From Bifidobacterium pullorum subsp. gallinarum (GTDB lineage Bacteria > Actinomycetota > Actinomycetes > Actinomycetales > Bifidobacteriaceae): DNA of 64,000 nt. How positions within the stretch are numbered: the first letter of the stretch is position 1; each line of letters opens with the position of its first letter. A program made the position numbers and the translations under genes. Below are positions 1-7,494 of this stretch, piece by piece. The DNA lies in NCBI RefSeq assembly GCF_000741215.1, contig NZ_JGYX01000001.1, positions 1 through 64,000 of the forward strand, read 5' to 3'. The notes under the pieces were generated by a model that was not told the DNA's origin, ran no database searches, and saw nothing but the letters and a program-made list of their open reading frames with translations.

Positions 1-130
1 TCGACGAGGCGAGCCTGATGACGCTGGCGCGCAGGATCGCCGCGGGCGAGACGCCGCACGACGAGCCCGCCCGGACCTGCACGACTACGACCGGTTCATG
101 CGGCCGTCCGACGACCGGAAGGAGGCATGA
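1..130 (+). pseudogene. istA: IstA transposase, C-terminal fragment with frameshift
   Basis: Frame 3 gives a plausible IstA tail (DEASLMTLARRIAAGETPHD) up to about base 82. The continuation (DLHDYDRFMRPSDDRKEA, then stop) is in frame 2, so one base appears to be missing around 80-84. The stop overlaps the istB start as ATGA-like sequence, the usual istA-istB arrangement in IS21. The first part of the gene is outside the window. Confidence 0.6.
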
Positions 131-913
131 TGACCAAACCCGGAACCGCACAGCCCGACACGAGACGGCGTCGCGCGTCGACCGGGCAGCTGATGGACGG
201 GATCATGGGACTCGCCCGCCGGCTGCCGCTGACCCGCCAGGTATTGGCCGACCAATTGGAGACGGCCACGCCCGCGCAGACGGGGGTTCATGCACGCGTG
301 GATGAACGCCGAGATCGATTCCCGGGAACGTTCCAAACGCGCGCGACTGCTCAAGCAGGCCGGGTTCCCCCAAACCAAGACGCTCGACGGCTACGACTGG
401 ACACCCCTGCGCTTCCCCGTCGACTACGGGCGGCAGGCATTGGAATCCCTCGACTTCGTCGAGCACACGCAGGACGTGGTCATGTTCGGCCCTCCCGGCA
501 CCGGCAAGACCCACCTGGCCATCGCGCTGGCCCGGCAGGCCTGCCTGGAGGGCGTACCGACCAGGTTCTTCACCGCCGCCGAGCTCGTCATGCGACTACT
601 GCGCGCCAACGCGGAGAACAGGCTCGACCGGGAGCTCTCCCAGATCGGCAGGGCCAGGCTCCTGGTCGTCGACGAGCTCGGATACATCCCGATCGACGAG
701 GAAGGCAGCCGCCTCCTGTTCCAGGTCGCCGCCAACGCGTACGAAAGACAGAGCATCGTCTACACCACCAACATCGAGTTCAGCGGATGGGGCAGGATCT
801 TCGGCGACCCCAACACGGCACGCCGCTTGTCAATCGACCGCACCGTCCACCACGGCAGGATGATCAGATTCGAGGGCGACAGCTACCGCAAAACCCACGC
901 CCTCATGCAATAA
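127..913 (+). pseudogene. istB: IstB-like transposition helper ATPase, frameshifted
   Basis: IstB is the DnaA/DnaC-like AAA+ ATPase that assists IstA in IS21 transposition. The N-terminus is in frame 1 (from ATG 127 or 130, with GGAGG at 121-125). After a run of five G at 282-286 the frame changes to 2 and gives the rest of the protein: Walker A GPPGTGKTHLA, Walker B LLVVDELGY and sensor TTNIEF. Removing one G restores a single frame. An internal ATG at 290 could still give a 207-aa product with the whole ATPase core. About half the residues match the second IstB at 3083-3847. Confidence 0.75.
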
Positions 914-1026
914 CCCAGAAACCACCGACCGGACAGGCCCAGCCACGACAAACCGGCAACATAACGACCGGTAACCCGGTCAACTTCCCCACGGTAAGAC
1001 GGCACACGCCGAGTTGACAAAATACA

Positions 1027-1479
1027 ATCACGGTGTCGGACTCCCAGTGGCCGAACTGCCCGCGCGAGTCCACAGCCCTGGGTCGTTGGCCGATGTCCAC
1101 GCGCATCGGGATGCGCGGCCCCCTGACCTTGCGTCCCTTCCGTCCGGCCCGGCGCTTCCTGCCCGCGGCAGGTACTGGCGCAGGTCCAGGCCGCGCTGCG
1201 GCTTCGCGTAGATCCACTGGTGGAGGCACTCGTGACTGACCCGCATCACGGGGTCGCCGGGGTACTCCAGCTTCAGCCTGCCCTCGATCAGCTCGGGGCT
1301 CCATCCACGGCGCAGCGCGTCCATGACCCACGAGCGCAGCCGGTCCGAGTCCATGCGATGCGGTTTGCGGGACTCGTGGCGCCTCAGGTCGGCCCTCCGC
1401 TGCGCCGCGAGGGCGGAGTGGAACGGCATGGACGTCCACGGGCCGGTCTTCAGCCGCCGCGGCCGGTACGGGCGGTGCG
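1027..1479 (-). pseudogene. IS30-family transposase, middle fragment
   Basis: Read on the minus strand, this continues the IS30 transposase whose N-terminus lies at 3929-4106. It holds the region before the catalytic core (for example SDRLRSWVMDALRRGWSPEL and LHQWIYAKPQRGLDLRQYLP) and the first DDE-type segment (GHWESDTVI). Coding stops abruptly at 1027, where the IS21 no. 1 terminus begins. A one-base deletion near 1161-1166 shifts the frame between QYLP and GRKRRAGRKGRK. The gene is therefore broken three ways: by the IS21 insertion at 1480, by the frameshift, and by truncation at 1027. Confidence 0.8.
1474..1479. repeat. Left target-site duplication of IS21 no. 2 (GGTGCG)
   Basis: GGTGCG directly precedes the TGT end of the element, and the same six bases directly follow the ACA end at 3929-3934. 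Six bp is within the range usual for IS21. Removing one copy restores the IS30 reading frame across the joint (NENESHRPYRPRR), which independently supports the call. Confidence 0.9.
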
Positions 1480-1516
1480 TGTTTTTGTTCAATTGTTTGT
1501 TGAGGTTTTAGTCATG
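1480..1516 (+). repeat. Left terminal inverted repeat of IS21 no. 2
   Basis: Matches the reverse complement of 3892-3928 at 27 of 37 positions, including the outer seven bases TGTTTTT and an inner GGTTTT block. Confidence 0.85.
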
Positions 1517-1609
1517 TAGTTTTTTCGGGTTTAGGCAAAGGCATGCCGACCACCCGTGGGCCTTATCTTGATGGTGCTTCGTTTTCCGTCAAGGAGGTCC
1601 GGAAAGGCT

Positions 1610-3086
1610 ATGATCAGCATGCCCAAAGTCCAGTCTATCCGTCGTCGCAGGATGAACGGCGAGTCGATCGCGTCGATAGCGCGCAGCGAGAACGTCAGCG
1701 AGCCGACGGTGCGCAAGTACCTGAAGACAGGGGACCTGTCACCCAGGCCGCCGGTCAAGCGGAAACACGCGGAGTCGGTCATCGACCGTTACGTGCCGGT
1801 GATCGAGCAGTGGCTCGCGGAGGATCGCTGCACGTGGCGCAAGCAGCGGCATACCGCGACCCGGATATGGGAGCGTCTGCGTGACGAGTACGGGGCGGAG
1901 GTGTCGCTGTCGACCGTGACGAGGAAGGTCGCGCAGCTGCGGCGCGAGTTCGCCGCGGAGCGCGAGGCCGGCTACCTCGACCTGGTGTGGCATCCGGGCG
2001 AGGCGCAGGCCGATTTCGGCGAGGTCGACGTCAGGTTCCGGGGCGAGGTGTCGCGCATGCGTCATTTCGTGCTGGATTTCCCGTATTCGAACGTCGGGCC
2101 GGCGCAGCTGATGCCCGGGGAGAACGCTGAGTGCGCGTGCCAGGCGCTTCGCGACATCTTCGAGTGGCTGGGCGGCGTGCCGCCGCGGATCGTGTTCGAT
2201 AACGCCGCGGGCGTGGGGCGCAGGATGTTCGAGCGGGTGAGGCTGACGCGCCTGTTCCAGTCGTTCCAGGCGCATTACGGGTTCGAGTACGTGTTCTGCA
2301 ACGCGTACGCGGGCCACGAGAAGGGCGGCGTGGAGTCCCGGGTCGGCGCGGTGCGCCGCAAGCTGTTCGTGCCGGTGCCGAGCGTGTGGAGCATGCCGGC
2401 GTTCAACGTCAGGCTGCTCGAGCGGTGCCTCGCGCTGGGCGACAAGGACCACTACCGCAAGGGCGGGCGCGAGACGGACCTGTTTGCCGAGGACCGCAAA
2501 GCACTGCTGGCGCTGCCGGAGGCGCGCTTCGACGTGGTCACGTGGAAACGCATGAAGGCCGACAAGTACGGGATCGTCACCGTCGAGGGCAGGCACCGGT
2601 ACGCGGCCGGCCCCGAGCATGCGGGGCGCGAGCTGATCGTCGGGCTGCGCGCGTTCGAGGTCGAGCTGCTCGATGCCTCCGGGGCCCGCATCACGACGCA
2701 TCCGCGCGCCTACGGCGACAACCCCACCAGCAGCGACGACCCGTCCCTGCGGATCGGGCTGCCGTGGCGACAGGCCCGGGGCCTGGCCCAACAGCCAGGT
2801 CCGAGAGGCGCTTCCCGACCCGCTGCGCGAATGGCTCGACGGGCAGGAGCGCGCGGTCCTCGCCGAGGGGCTGCGCACGCTCAGGCAGGCCGAACGCGAG
2901 AGCGGATGGGCGAACGCGGTGGCGGCGATGGCCGAGATCCTCGAGACCACCGGCGGCATCGACCGCGCCGGCGTATGCCTGGCCGCGGCCCGACACGCCG
3001 CCGGGACCGAGCCCGTCGCCTACGACGAGCCCGTCGACCTGACCGAATACGACCTGGCGTTCGCCGGGAGGAAGGACAACGCATGA
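1610..3086 (+). pseudogene. istA: IstA transposase, frameshifted
   Basis: IS21 DDE transposase. From ATG 1610 (AAGGAGG at 1591-1597; ATG 1619 is an alternative) it has an N-terminal helix-turn-helix (SIASIARSENVSEPTVRKYL) and an rve-type catalytic core with Asp in QADFGEVD, Asp in IVFDNAAG and Glu in HEKGGVESR. Near 2755-2785 the frame changes from 2 to 3: the native C-terminus continues as RPGAWPNSQVREALPDPL to the stop at 3084-3086. Without the shift, frame 2 runs on with an Arg-rich nonsense stretch straight into istB, giving one long 763-codon frame. The DDE residues are intact but the C-terminal part is lost or replaced. Confidence 0.85.
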
Positions 3087-3847
3087 GCCAGAGGAACGAG
3101 GAACGCACGGACATCGACCGGCTGCGGGCGAGGGCCCGCGCCCTGTTCATCTCCCAAGCCACCATCGACGACCTGCTGGCCTGGGCCACGCCCAGGCAGC
3201 TCCAGGCCGTCGACAGGCTGCTGCACACGGAACTGGACAACCGTGAGACCTCGAAGCGCGCCAGGCTCCTGCGCCGCGCCCGGTTCCCCGTCCCCAAGAC
3301 GCTGGACGGCTACGACTTCACGAACGTGAAGCTGCCCGACGGGTACGCCCGGGACGAGCTGCTCTCCCTGGACTTCGTCGGCAGGGCCCAGGACCTCGTG
3401 TTCTACGGGAAGACCGGACGCGGCAAGACCCACCTGGCCACCGCGCTGGGCATGAGCGCGATCGACCGGGGCATGAACGTACGCTTCCTGCCCACCGCCG
3501 AGCTCGTCCTTCAGCTGGGCCGCGCCAAGCGCGAGGGAACCCTCGAGACCATGCTCAAGGACATCGCCAAAGCCGATCTGATCATCCTGGACGAGTTCGG
3601 CTACGTGCCCTTCGACGTCGACGGCGCCAGACTGCTCTACCAGGTCATCGCCGGCAGCTACGAGAGAAGGAGCATCATCTTCACCACGAACATCGAGTTC
3701 AGCAAATGGGGCACGATCTTCGCCGACGACAAACTCGCCGCCTCGATCATCGACCGCATCGTTCACCACGGACGACTCATCGAGTTCACCGGACAAAGCC
3801 ACCGCATCAGCCAGGCACTCATGTTCGGCAAACCCCAAAACCAATAA
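3083..3847 (+). CDS. istB: IstB-like transposition helper ATPase
   Basis: 254-aa helper ATPase for IS21 transposition. The start ATG 3083 overlaps the native istA stop (ATGA), and a GGGAGG lies at 3065-3070. The protein has an N-terminal helical region, Walker A (YGKTGRGKTHLATAL), Walker B (LIILDEFGYVPF), a sensor-like FTTNIEFSKW and a C-terminal IIDRIVHHG. No defect is visible. Because of the frameshift in istA, this frame is also open upstream, so part of the product could be made as an aberrant IstA-IstB fusion. Confidence 0.9.
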   Translation: MSQRNEERTDIDRLRARARALFISQATIDDLLAWATPRQLQAVDRLLHTELDNRETSKRARLLRRARFPVPKTLDGYDFTNVKLPDGYARDELLSLDFVGRAQDLVFYGKTGRGKTHLATALGMSAIDRGMNVRFLPTAELVLQLGRAKREGTLETMLKDIAKADLIILDEFGYVPFDVDGARLLYQVIAGSYERRSIIFTTNIEFSKWGTIFADDKLAASIIDRIVHHGRLIEFTGQSHRISQALMFGKPQNQ

Positions 3848-3891
3848 AACACACCCGGCCGGCACACCCACGCCCAAAACCGAAAAAAATA

Positions 3892-3928
3892 CCTGACGAA
3901 AACCGAAACACCAACTTGACTAAAAACA
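3892..3928 (-). repeat. Right terminal inverted repeat of IS21 no. 2
   Basis: Inverted partner of 1480-1516; outermost bases CTAAAAACA. Confidence 0.85.
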
Positions 3929-3934
3929 GGTGCG
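3929..3934. repeat. Right target-site duplication of IS21 no. 2 (GGTGCG)
   Basis: Identical to 1474-1479; see that entry. Confidence 0.9.
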
Positions 3935-4106
3935 ATTCGTTCTCGTTGGACGCGAACCACAGTCCCCGTTTCAGATCGCGGCTGACGGTGGCCTTGTCCC
4001 GGCCGATCAGCCTGGCCGTTTCCCTGACGCTCAGACCCTGCTCGCAATGCAGCCTCTCGATCCGGATCCGCTCGTCCGGGGACAGGTGCGAATAACATGT
4101 ACCCAC
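3929..4106 (-). pseudogene. IS30-family transposase, N-terminal fragment
   Basis: Starts at ATG 4106 (minus strand) and encodes the IS30 helix-turn-helix region: SHLSPDERIRIERLHCEQGL followed by SVRETARLIGRDKATVSRDL. Reading is interrupted after NENES by IS21 no. 2 and resumes at 1473 on the minus strand. The apparent frame beyond 3929 is IS21 sequence, not transposase. Confidence 0.85.
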
Positions 4107-4107
4107 G

Positions 4108-4164
4108 AGTGCAACACCTCCAGCTGGAACCTAGACACTTCCAACCCTAGGCAGGTGTTGCACT
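4108..4164. repeat. 12-bp inverted repeat at the IS30 end
   Basis: AGTGCAACACCT at 4108-4119 and its exact reverse complement at 4153-4164, separated by 33 bp. It lies just upstream of the IS30 transposase start. It may be part of the IS30 terminus or its promoter region. The remaining sequence from 4165 to about 4288 shows no gene. Confidence 0.5.
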
Positions 4165-4288
4165 TCTATCTAGAACCCGCGGACGCCTGTGGCTTGACGG
4201 CCCGTTTGATAAAATGACTAACTGGCGGTCGCTTGCGGAATTGGCCTTTGTGCATACTTCCGTCGGCAAGCCCCTGAACGATAAAAAC

Positions 4289-4414
4289 GCGTTGAGTTCA
4301 TTTTGAGTTCAACGCAGACGTGGATTTCGGGGTGAATCTGTGAACATGATAGACACTGAGACACTACAGAGACGAGAGAGTGCCCCGTACATATTCTGAT
4401 TACTGAGTGGGAGT
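4289..4414 (+). repeat. Module A: first copy of a ~127-bp diverged repeat
   Basis: Begins with two copies of TTGAGTTCA spaced 11 bp apart (4292-4300 and 4303-4311), has GACGAGAG at 4371-4378, and ends with GATTACTGAGTGGGAGT. The same three blocks occur at nearly the same spacing at 7098-7225, in the same orientation, while the sequence between the blocks has largely diverged. The paired 11-bp spacing is typical of OmpR/PhoP-type operators, but no function is established. Confidence 0.6.
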
Positions 4415-4428
4415 AGTCCAGCAGAAAA

Positions 4429-5571
4429 GTGTTGCACCGCTCGGGGGTGCGTTCCGCGTTCGCGGGATGCGCCCCTGTTTCGTATGTGCCGATTTTGGAC
4501 CCGCTAGCCGTGTGGCGCGGAAACGTTGACTTTCTTTGTAGAATGCTAGTTTTCTACCATGCTCGGCCGTCGCGGTGTGGCATGTCTGGCCGCTGGCTGC
4601 ACGTGGTTTCCGAGCTGGGATTCGACATCTCCCGCACCGGCTATACGGTATCGCTTGTGCCCAGGGACCGTCTGCCGCACGCCAACGCGCTGATCGAGGG
4701 CGCCAACGCAATCGGCGAAGGCATCGGGCCGAGCGTCGGCGGATGGCTGTTCGACACGCTCGGGGTCGCTCTGTCCCTGCTGTTCGATTTCGTGACGTAC
4801 GTGTGCAGCTCGCTGCTGGTGCTGCTCAACGTACTCGAACGCAGGAAACGGAAGACGGCCGCGGCATCGGAGCATACGCCCCGGCAGGATGAATCAGCGC
4901 GCGTCAAGACCGATGATGAATACGATGACGACGGTGATGTGCTGAGTGGCCTGCGCTTCGTCTGGGGGATCGGGATCATCCGTTCCATCGCGTTCTCCGC
5001 GGGCCAGTTCAACTTCTTCACCGCCGTGTTCTTTACGATCTACTACGTGTTCGTGATCCGCGTGCTGCATATGGATCCCGTGGCGGTGGGCCTCGCCGCC
5101 ACGTGCAGCGGCATCGGCGGTATTGTGAGCTCCGTTGCGGTGGGGCCCTCATCCGGCGCATGGCGTCCGGCCCCCCTGTTCATCGCCACGCTGTTCGCGC
5201 CCGCTTTGGCGGCGCTGCTCGTGTCGCTGTCGGCCTTCACAATCGAGTACGGCAACGCCGTGGTGATCGCATTGGTATGCGTCTCCCAGTTCGTGTGGAG
5301 CTTCACCGTGACGGTGAACCTCGTCCTGAGCGAATCCATCAAACAGGTCACCGCCCCGGAACGGCTGCTCGGGCAGGTCAGCTCGGTGGAGCGCGTCATC
5401 GCCCTGGCAGCCGAGCCCATCGGCGCGCTGGCGGGCGGACCGTTCGCGGACATGATCGGAGAGGACATCGCCCTGTACCTGTGCGCTGTGGGACTGGCCG
5501 CATCCACGGCCTGGGCGTTGGACGAACACGGGATCCTGTCCTTCCGTAAGCCGGACGAATGGCAGTGCTGA
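4429..5571 (+). pseudogene. MFS transporter, 5'-truncated
   Basis: From about 4590 the product resembles the second part of an MFS drug/siderophore-type exporter: a cytoplasmic motif (LVPRDRLPHANALIEGANAI), a helix-rich region with GPSVGGWLFD, an acidic loop (DDEYDDDGD), then five or six membrane segments up to GALAGGPFADMIGEDIALYL. The first 150-170 residues of a normal 12-helix MFS protein are missing. The first ~50 codons of the open frame do not look like MFS sequence, and no ribosome site precedes the GTG at 4429. Lying directly after IS debris and module A, it is best read as a truncated relic. ATG 4582 is the only other reasonable start. Confidence 0.6.
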
Positions 5572-5694
5572 ATCCGCAGCCCCGTCCTTCCCACGCGACA
5601 GAACATGTCATGATCGGTATGATCGCGGAATCATTCGCTCCAGGGAATCGGTGCAGACTATTGTCATGCGTTGGGAGCAATTTCGCGACCGCGT

Positions 5695-5723
5695 TTGACA
5701 TTTCCAGGAAGACCTCGTAGATT
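5695..5723 (+). promoter_or_regulatory. Sigma-70-type promoter for the EamA transporter
   Basis: TTGACA (5695-5700), a 17-bp spacer, and TAGATT (5718-5723). It would start a leader of about 170 nt before ATG 5904. Confidence 0.65.
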
Positions 5724-5739
5724 GGACCCGTCTAAAATC

Positions 5740-5805
5740 GTGTGGACTTTTCTGGGCGTAAGCCACCTTTTTGCCACGCAGCCGAGCATCGGTCGCGTGG
5801 TTTTT
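5740..5805 (+). promoter_or_regulatory. Candidate transcription attenuator in the EamA leader
   Basis: CCACGC (5774-5779) pairs with GCGTGG (5795-5800), with an inner CCGA/TCGG helix, followed directly by five T: a good intrinsic terminator inside the 5' leader. GTGTGG at 5740-5745 can pair with the same CCACGC arm (five Watson-Crick pairs and one wobble), which would prevent the terminator. No known riboswitch class was recognised. Nothing else is seen between 5572 and 5694. Confidence 0.5.
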
Positions 5806-5903
5806 GTATTGGTCGGCAACATCCGACGAGATGACCTCTCTTCCGAAGACTCGGGACGTGTGAAGCTTGCCTTGCATGGGATGGGGCGAAGGAAGGAGAG
5901 AGC

Positions 5904-7019
5904 ATGGAAAACGCAATCGATTCGCAGACGACGTCTGTGGTTACCTCGGCTTCGGGACATCGCCAGGTAACGGCTGCCCTGCAGGTATTTGCAGGTGGTG
6001 CCTGCTACGGCGCAATGGCCACTACGTACAAGCTCGCCTACGCGGCGGGTTACACTTCGGCGCAGGTGGTGGCGAGTCAGGCGTGGTTCGGCTGCCTGTT
6101 CTTCATCCTCGCAACGGTCGTACGTTTGCTGCGCGGCGGCCGTCTGAGCCGTCTTGGGGGCGCACAGGTGTTCAAGCTCATGGGGCTTGGTGCCCTCACC
6201 TGCACCACCTCGATTCTGTATTGCTATGCCATGAGCGTGCTGCCTGCTCCGGTGGCCCTCACACTGCTGTTTCAGTTCACTTGGATGGGACTTGTCTGGC
6301 AGACCATTATGATGCGGCGCGCGCCCAGGCTTCTTGAGATCGCCTCGGCCGCGCTCATCGTGTTCGGCACCGTGTTCGCGAGCGGCGTCTACAGGACGGG
6401 ACTCGCCGGCTACAATCCTGTCGCGCTCGTCTGCGCCCTCGGCGCAGCGGTCACCTGTTCGTTGTTCGTCACACTTTCCGGAAAGGTCAAGGTGGACTGC
6501 TCCAACGAACAGCGAGGTGTTGTCGTGTGTCTGGGCGCGGGTCTCATGTCGCTCACCGTGTGCCCGGACTACCTCTTCTCCGGTGTTGTTTTCCAAGGCA
6601 TCCTGCCTTTCGCCGCCATAGCGGGATTCTTCGGTCTTACATGTCCGGTGCTGCTCTTTGGCCTAGGCTCCCCGCACCTTCCCGCCGGGCTCTCGACCGT
6701 TATGGCCGCTGCGGAGCTTCCCGCCGGCCTCCTCATCGCCATGATCGTGCTCGGCGAGCCGCTTGGCATTGCCGAGTGGCTGGGCGTGGTTGTGATTCTT
6801 GCTGGAGTGTGCCTTGCACAGGTGCCCTGGTTTCCTCGCGCGGCACCGCGAGGAAGTCTGACCGCCGTTCCGATGGCTTATGCGGAGGGCAAGGCGCTCC
6901 TCAGGGAGTGGGGCCTGCCCGAGACGCTGCGCGGCGTGGGCGCCATCGCCTTGGGATACGCCGCGGGGCCCGAGGGCGCGGCCGCCCCGCGCAAGGACGG
7001 CTATGTTGTGCGCATCTAG
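5904..7019 (+). CDS. EamA/DMT-family transporter with nitroreductase-like C-terminal tail
   Basis: 371 aa. AAGGAGAGAGC precedes ATG 5904. Residues ~20-315 form ten hydrophobic helices in the two-repeat EamA pattern of drug/metabolite exporters (for example GGACYGAMATTYKLAYAAGY near the start, and ELPAGLLIAMIVLGEPLGIA in the second repeat). The last ~50 residues (from about PMAYAEGKALLREWG) do not belong to the family. They resemble a nitroreductase C-terminus: LPETLRGVGAIALGY followed by APRKDGYVVRI. The joint lies just after a hairpin (CCTCGCG/CGCGAGG) at about 6834-6852, where the transporter would normally end. A deletion between neighbouring genes is the simplest explanation. The substrate is unknown. 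Confidence 0.8.
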   Translation: MENAIDSQTTSVVTSASGHRQVTAALQVFAGGACYGAMATTYKLAYAAGYTSAQVVASQAWFGCLFFILATVVRLLRGGRLSRLGGAQVFKLMGLGALTCTTSILYCYAMSVLPAPVALTLLFQFTWMGLVWQTIMMRRAPRLLEIASAALIVFGTVFASGVYRTGLAGYNPVALVCALGAAVTCSLFVTLSGKVKVDCSNEQRGVVVCLGAGLMSLTVCPDYLFSGVVFQGILPFAAIAGFFGLTCPVLLFGLGSPHLPAGLSTVMAAAELPAGLLIAMIVLGEPLGIAEWLGVVVILAGVCLAQVPWFPRAAPRGSLTAVPMAYAEGKALLREWGLPETLRGVGAIALGYAAGPEGAAAPRKDGYVVRI

Positions 7020-7097
7020 CAGGATTTGGTCTTGCCAGAGGCGTCCGTCCTCCTCGGCGGGAATGCAAGCCGCTCGGAAGCTGTCGAGCGAACATCG

Positions 7098-7225
7098 GCG
7101 TTGAGTTCATATTGAGTTCAACTCAAGTGCTCGAAAATTGCCAGATTCCGGCGAATAGGGGGACACCGATACACCACGTGGACGAGAGGCTATGGAAGTG
7201 CACGATTTGATTACTGAGTGGGAGT
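7098..7225 (+). repeat. Module B: second copy of the ~127-bp diverged repeat
   Basis: TTGAGTTCA at 7101-7109 and 7112-7120 (11-bp period), GACGAGAG at 7180-7187 and GATTACTGAGTGGGAGT ending at 7225, matching module A at 4289-4414 in order, spacing and orientation. The two copies bracket the MFS relic and the EamA gene. Confidence 0.6.
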
Positions 7226-7275
7226 GATGTAGACAGGGCGCACATAACGGCCCGATACGATGACATTGACTCTGT

Positions 7276-7300
7276 AGGGAGGTCTTCGGACCTCCCTTTG
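7276..7300 (+). terminator. Intrinsic terminator-like hairpin
   Basis: AGGGAGGTC, loop TTCG, GACCTCCCT, then TTTG. It lies downstream of module B in the gap 7020-7494. Apart from module B and this hairpin the gap shows no gene. Confidence 0.55.
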
Positions 7301-7494
7301 CTGTTGTCTGGTCCTATTCCGGCTCTCGTGCGGGCATTCGTTGGCGCATTCGGTCGTACGCATGGGCCGGTTCCCTGTAGCGTCAGTCCAAGTGCAATCT
7401 ATGGTGATGCTACCGGGAGTGTTCCATCCAAGACTGATCTGGCTGCGGATTACACTTGTATACCAATCGAACGGGAAGAGCGATTGGGACGGAT

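Larger units (their letters stand above)
1..1026 (+). mobile_element. IS21-family element no. 1, right-hand part
   Basis: The last part of an IS21-type element: the tail of istA, then istB, then about 110 bp of non-coding end. The right terminus is placed at 1026 because the sequence there ends in ACA, like the better defined element at 1480-3928, and because IS30 transposase coding sequence starts immediately after it. The left end lies outside the window, so the inverted repeat and target duplication cannot be checked. Its IstB is clearly different from the second IS21 IstB, so this is a distinct element and not a copy. Both genes carry frameshifts, so it is probably inactive. Confidence 0.75.
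1480..3928 (+). mobile_element. IS21-family element no. 2, complete (2449 bp)
   Basis: Complete element starting TGTTTTTG and ending CTAAAAACA, with imperfect 37-bp terminal inverted repeats (27 of 37 positions match) and a 6-bp target duplication. It carries istA and istB in the usual overlapping order. It sits inside an IS30 transposase gene. istA has a frameshift, so mobility is doubtful unless IstA is supplied from elsewhere. Confidence 0.92.
1027..4170 (-). mobile_element. IS30-family remnant, split by an IS21 insertion
   Basis: Two pieces of one IS30 transposase gene (3929-4106 and 1027-1479, minus strand) rejoin exactly in frame when bases 1480-3928 and one copy of a 6-bp repeat are removed. 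The upstream end of the IS30 lies near 4165-4175, beyond a repeat that reads GTGTTGCAC. The exact IS30 terminus is uncertain, and the 3' half of the transposase gene is not in the window. Confidence 0.7.

Noticed and set aside
1739..2959. 406-codon minus-strand frame opposite istA
   Set aside because: Antisense shadow; the plus strand encodes a recognisable DDE transposase.
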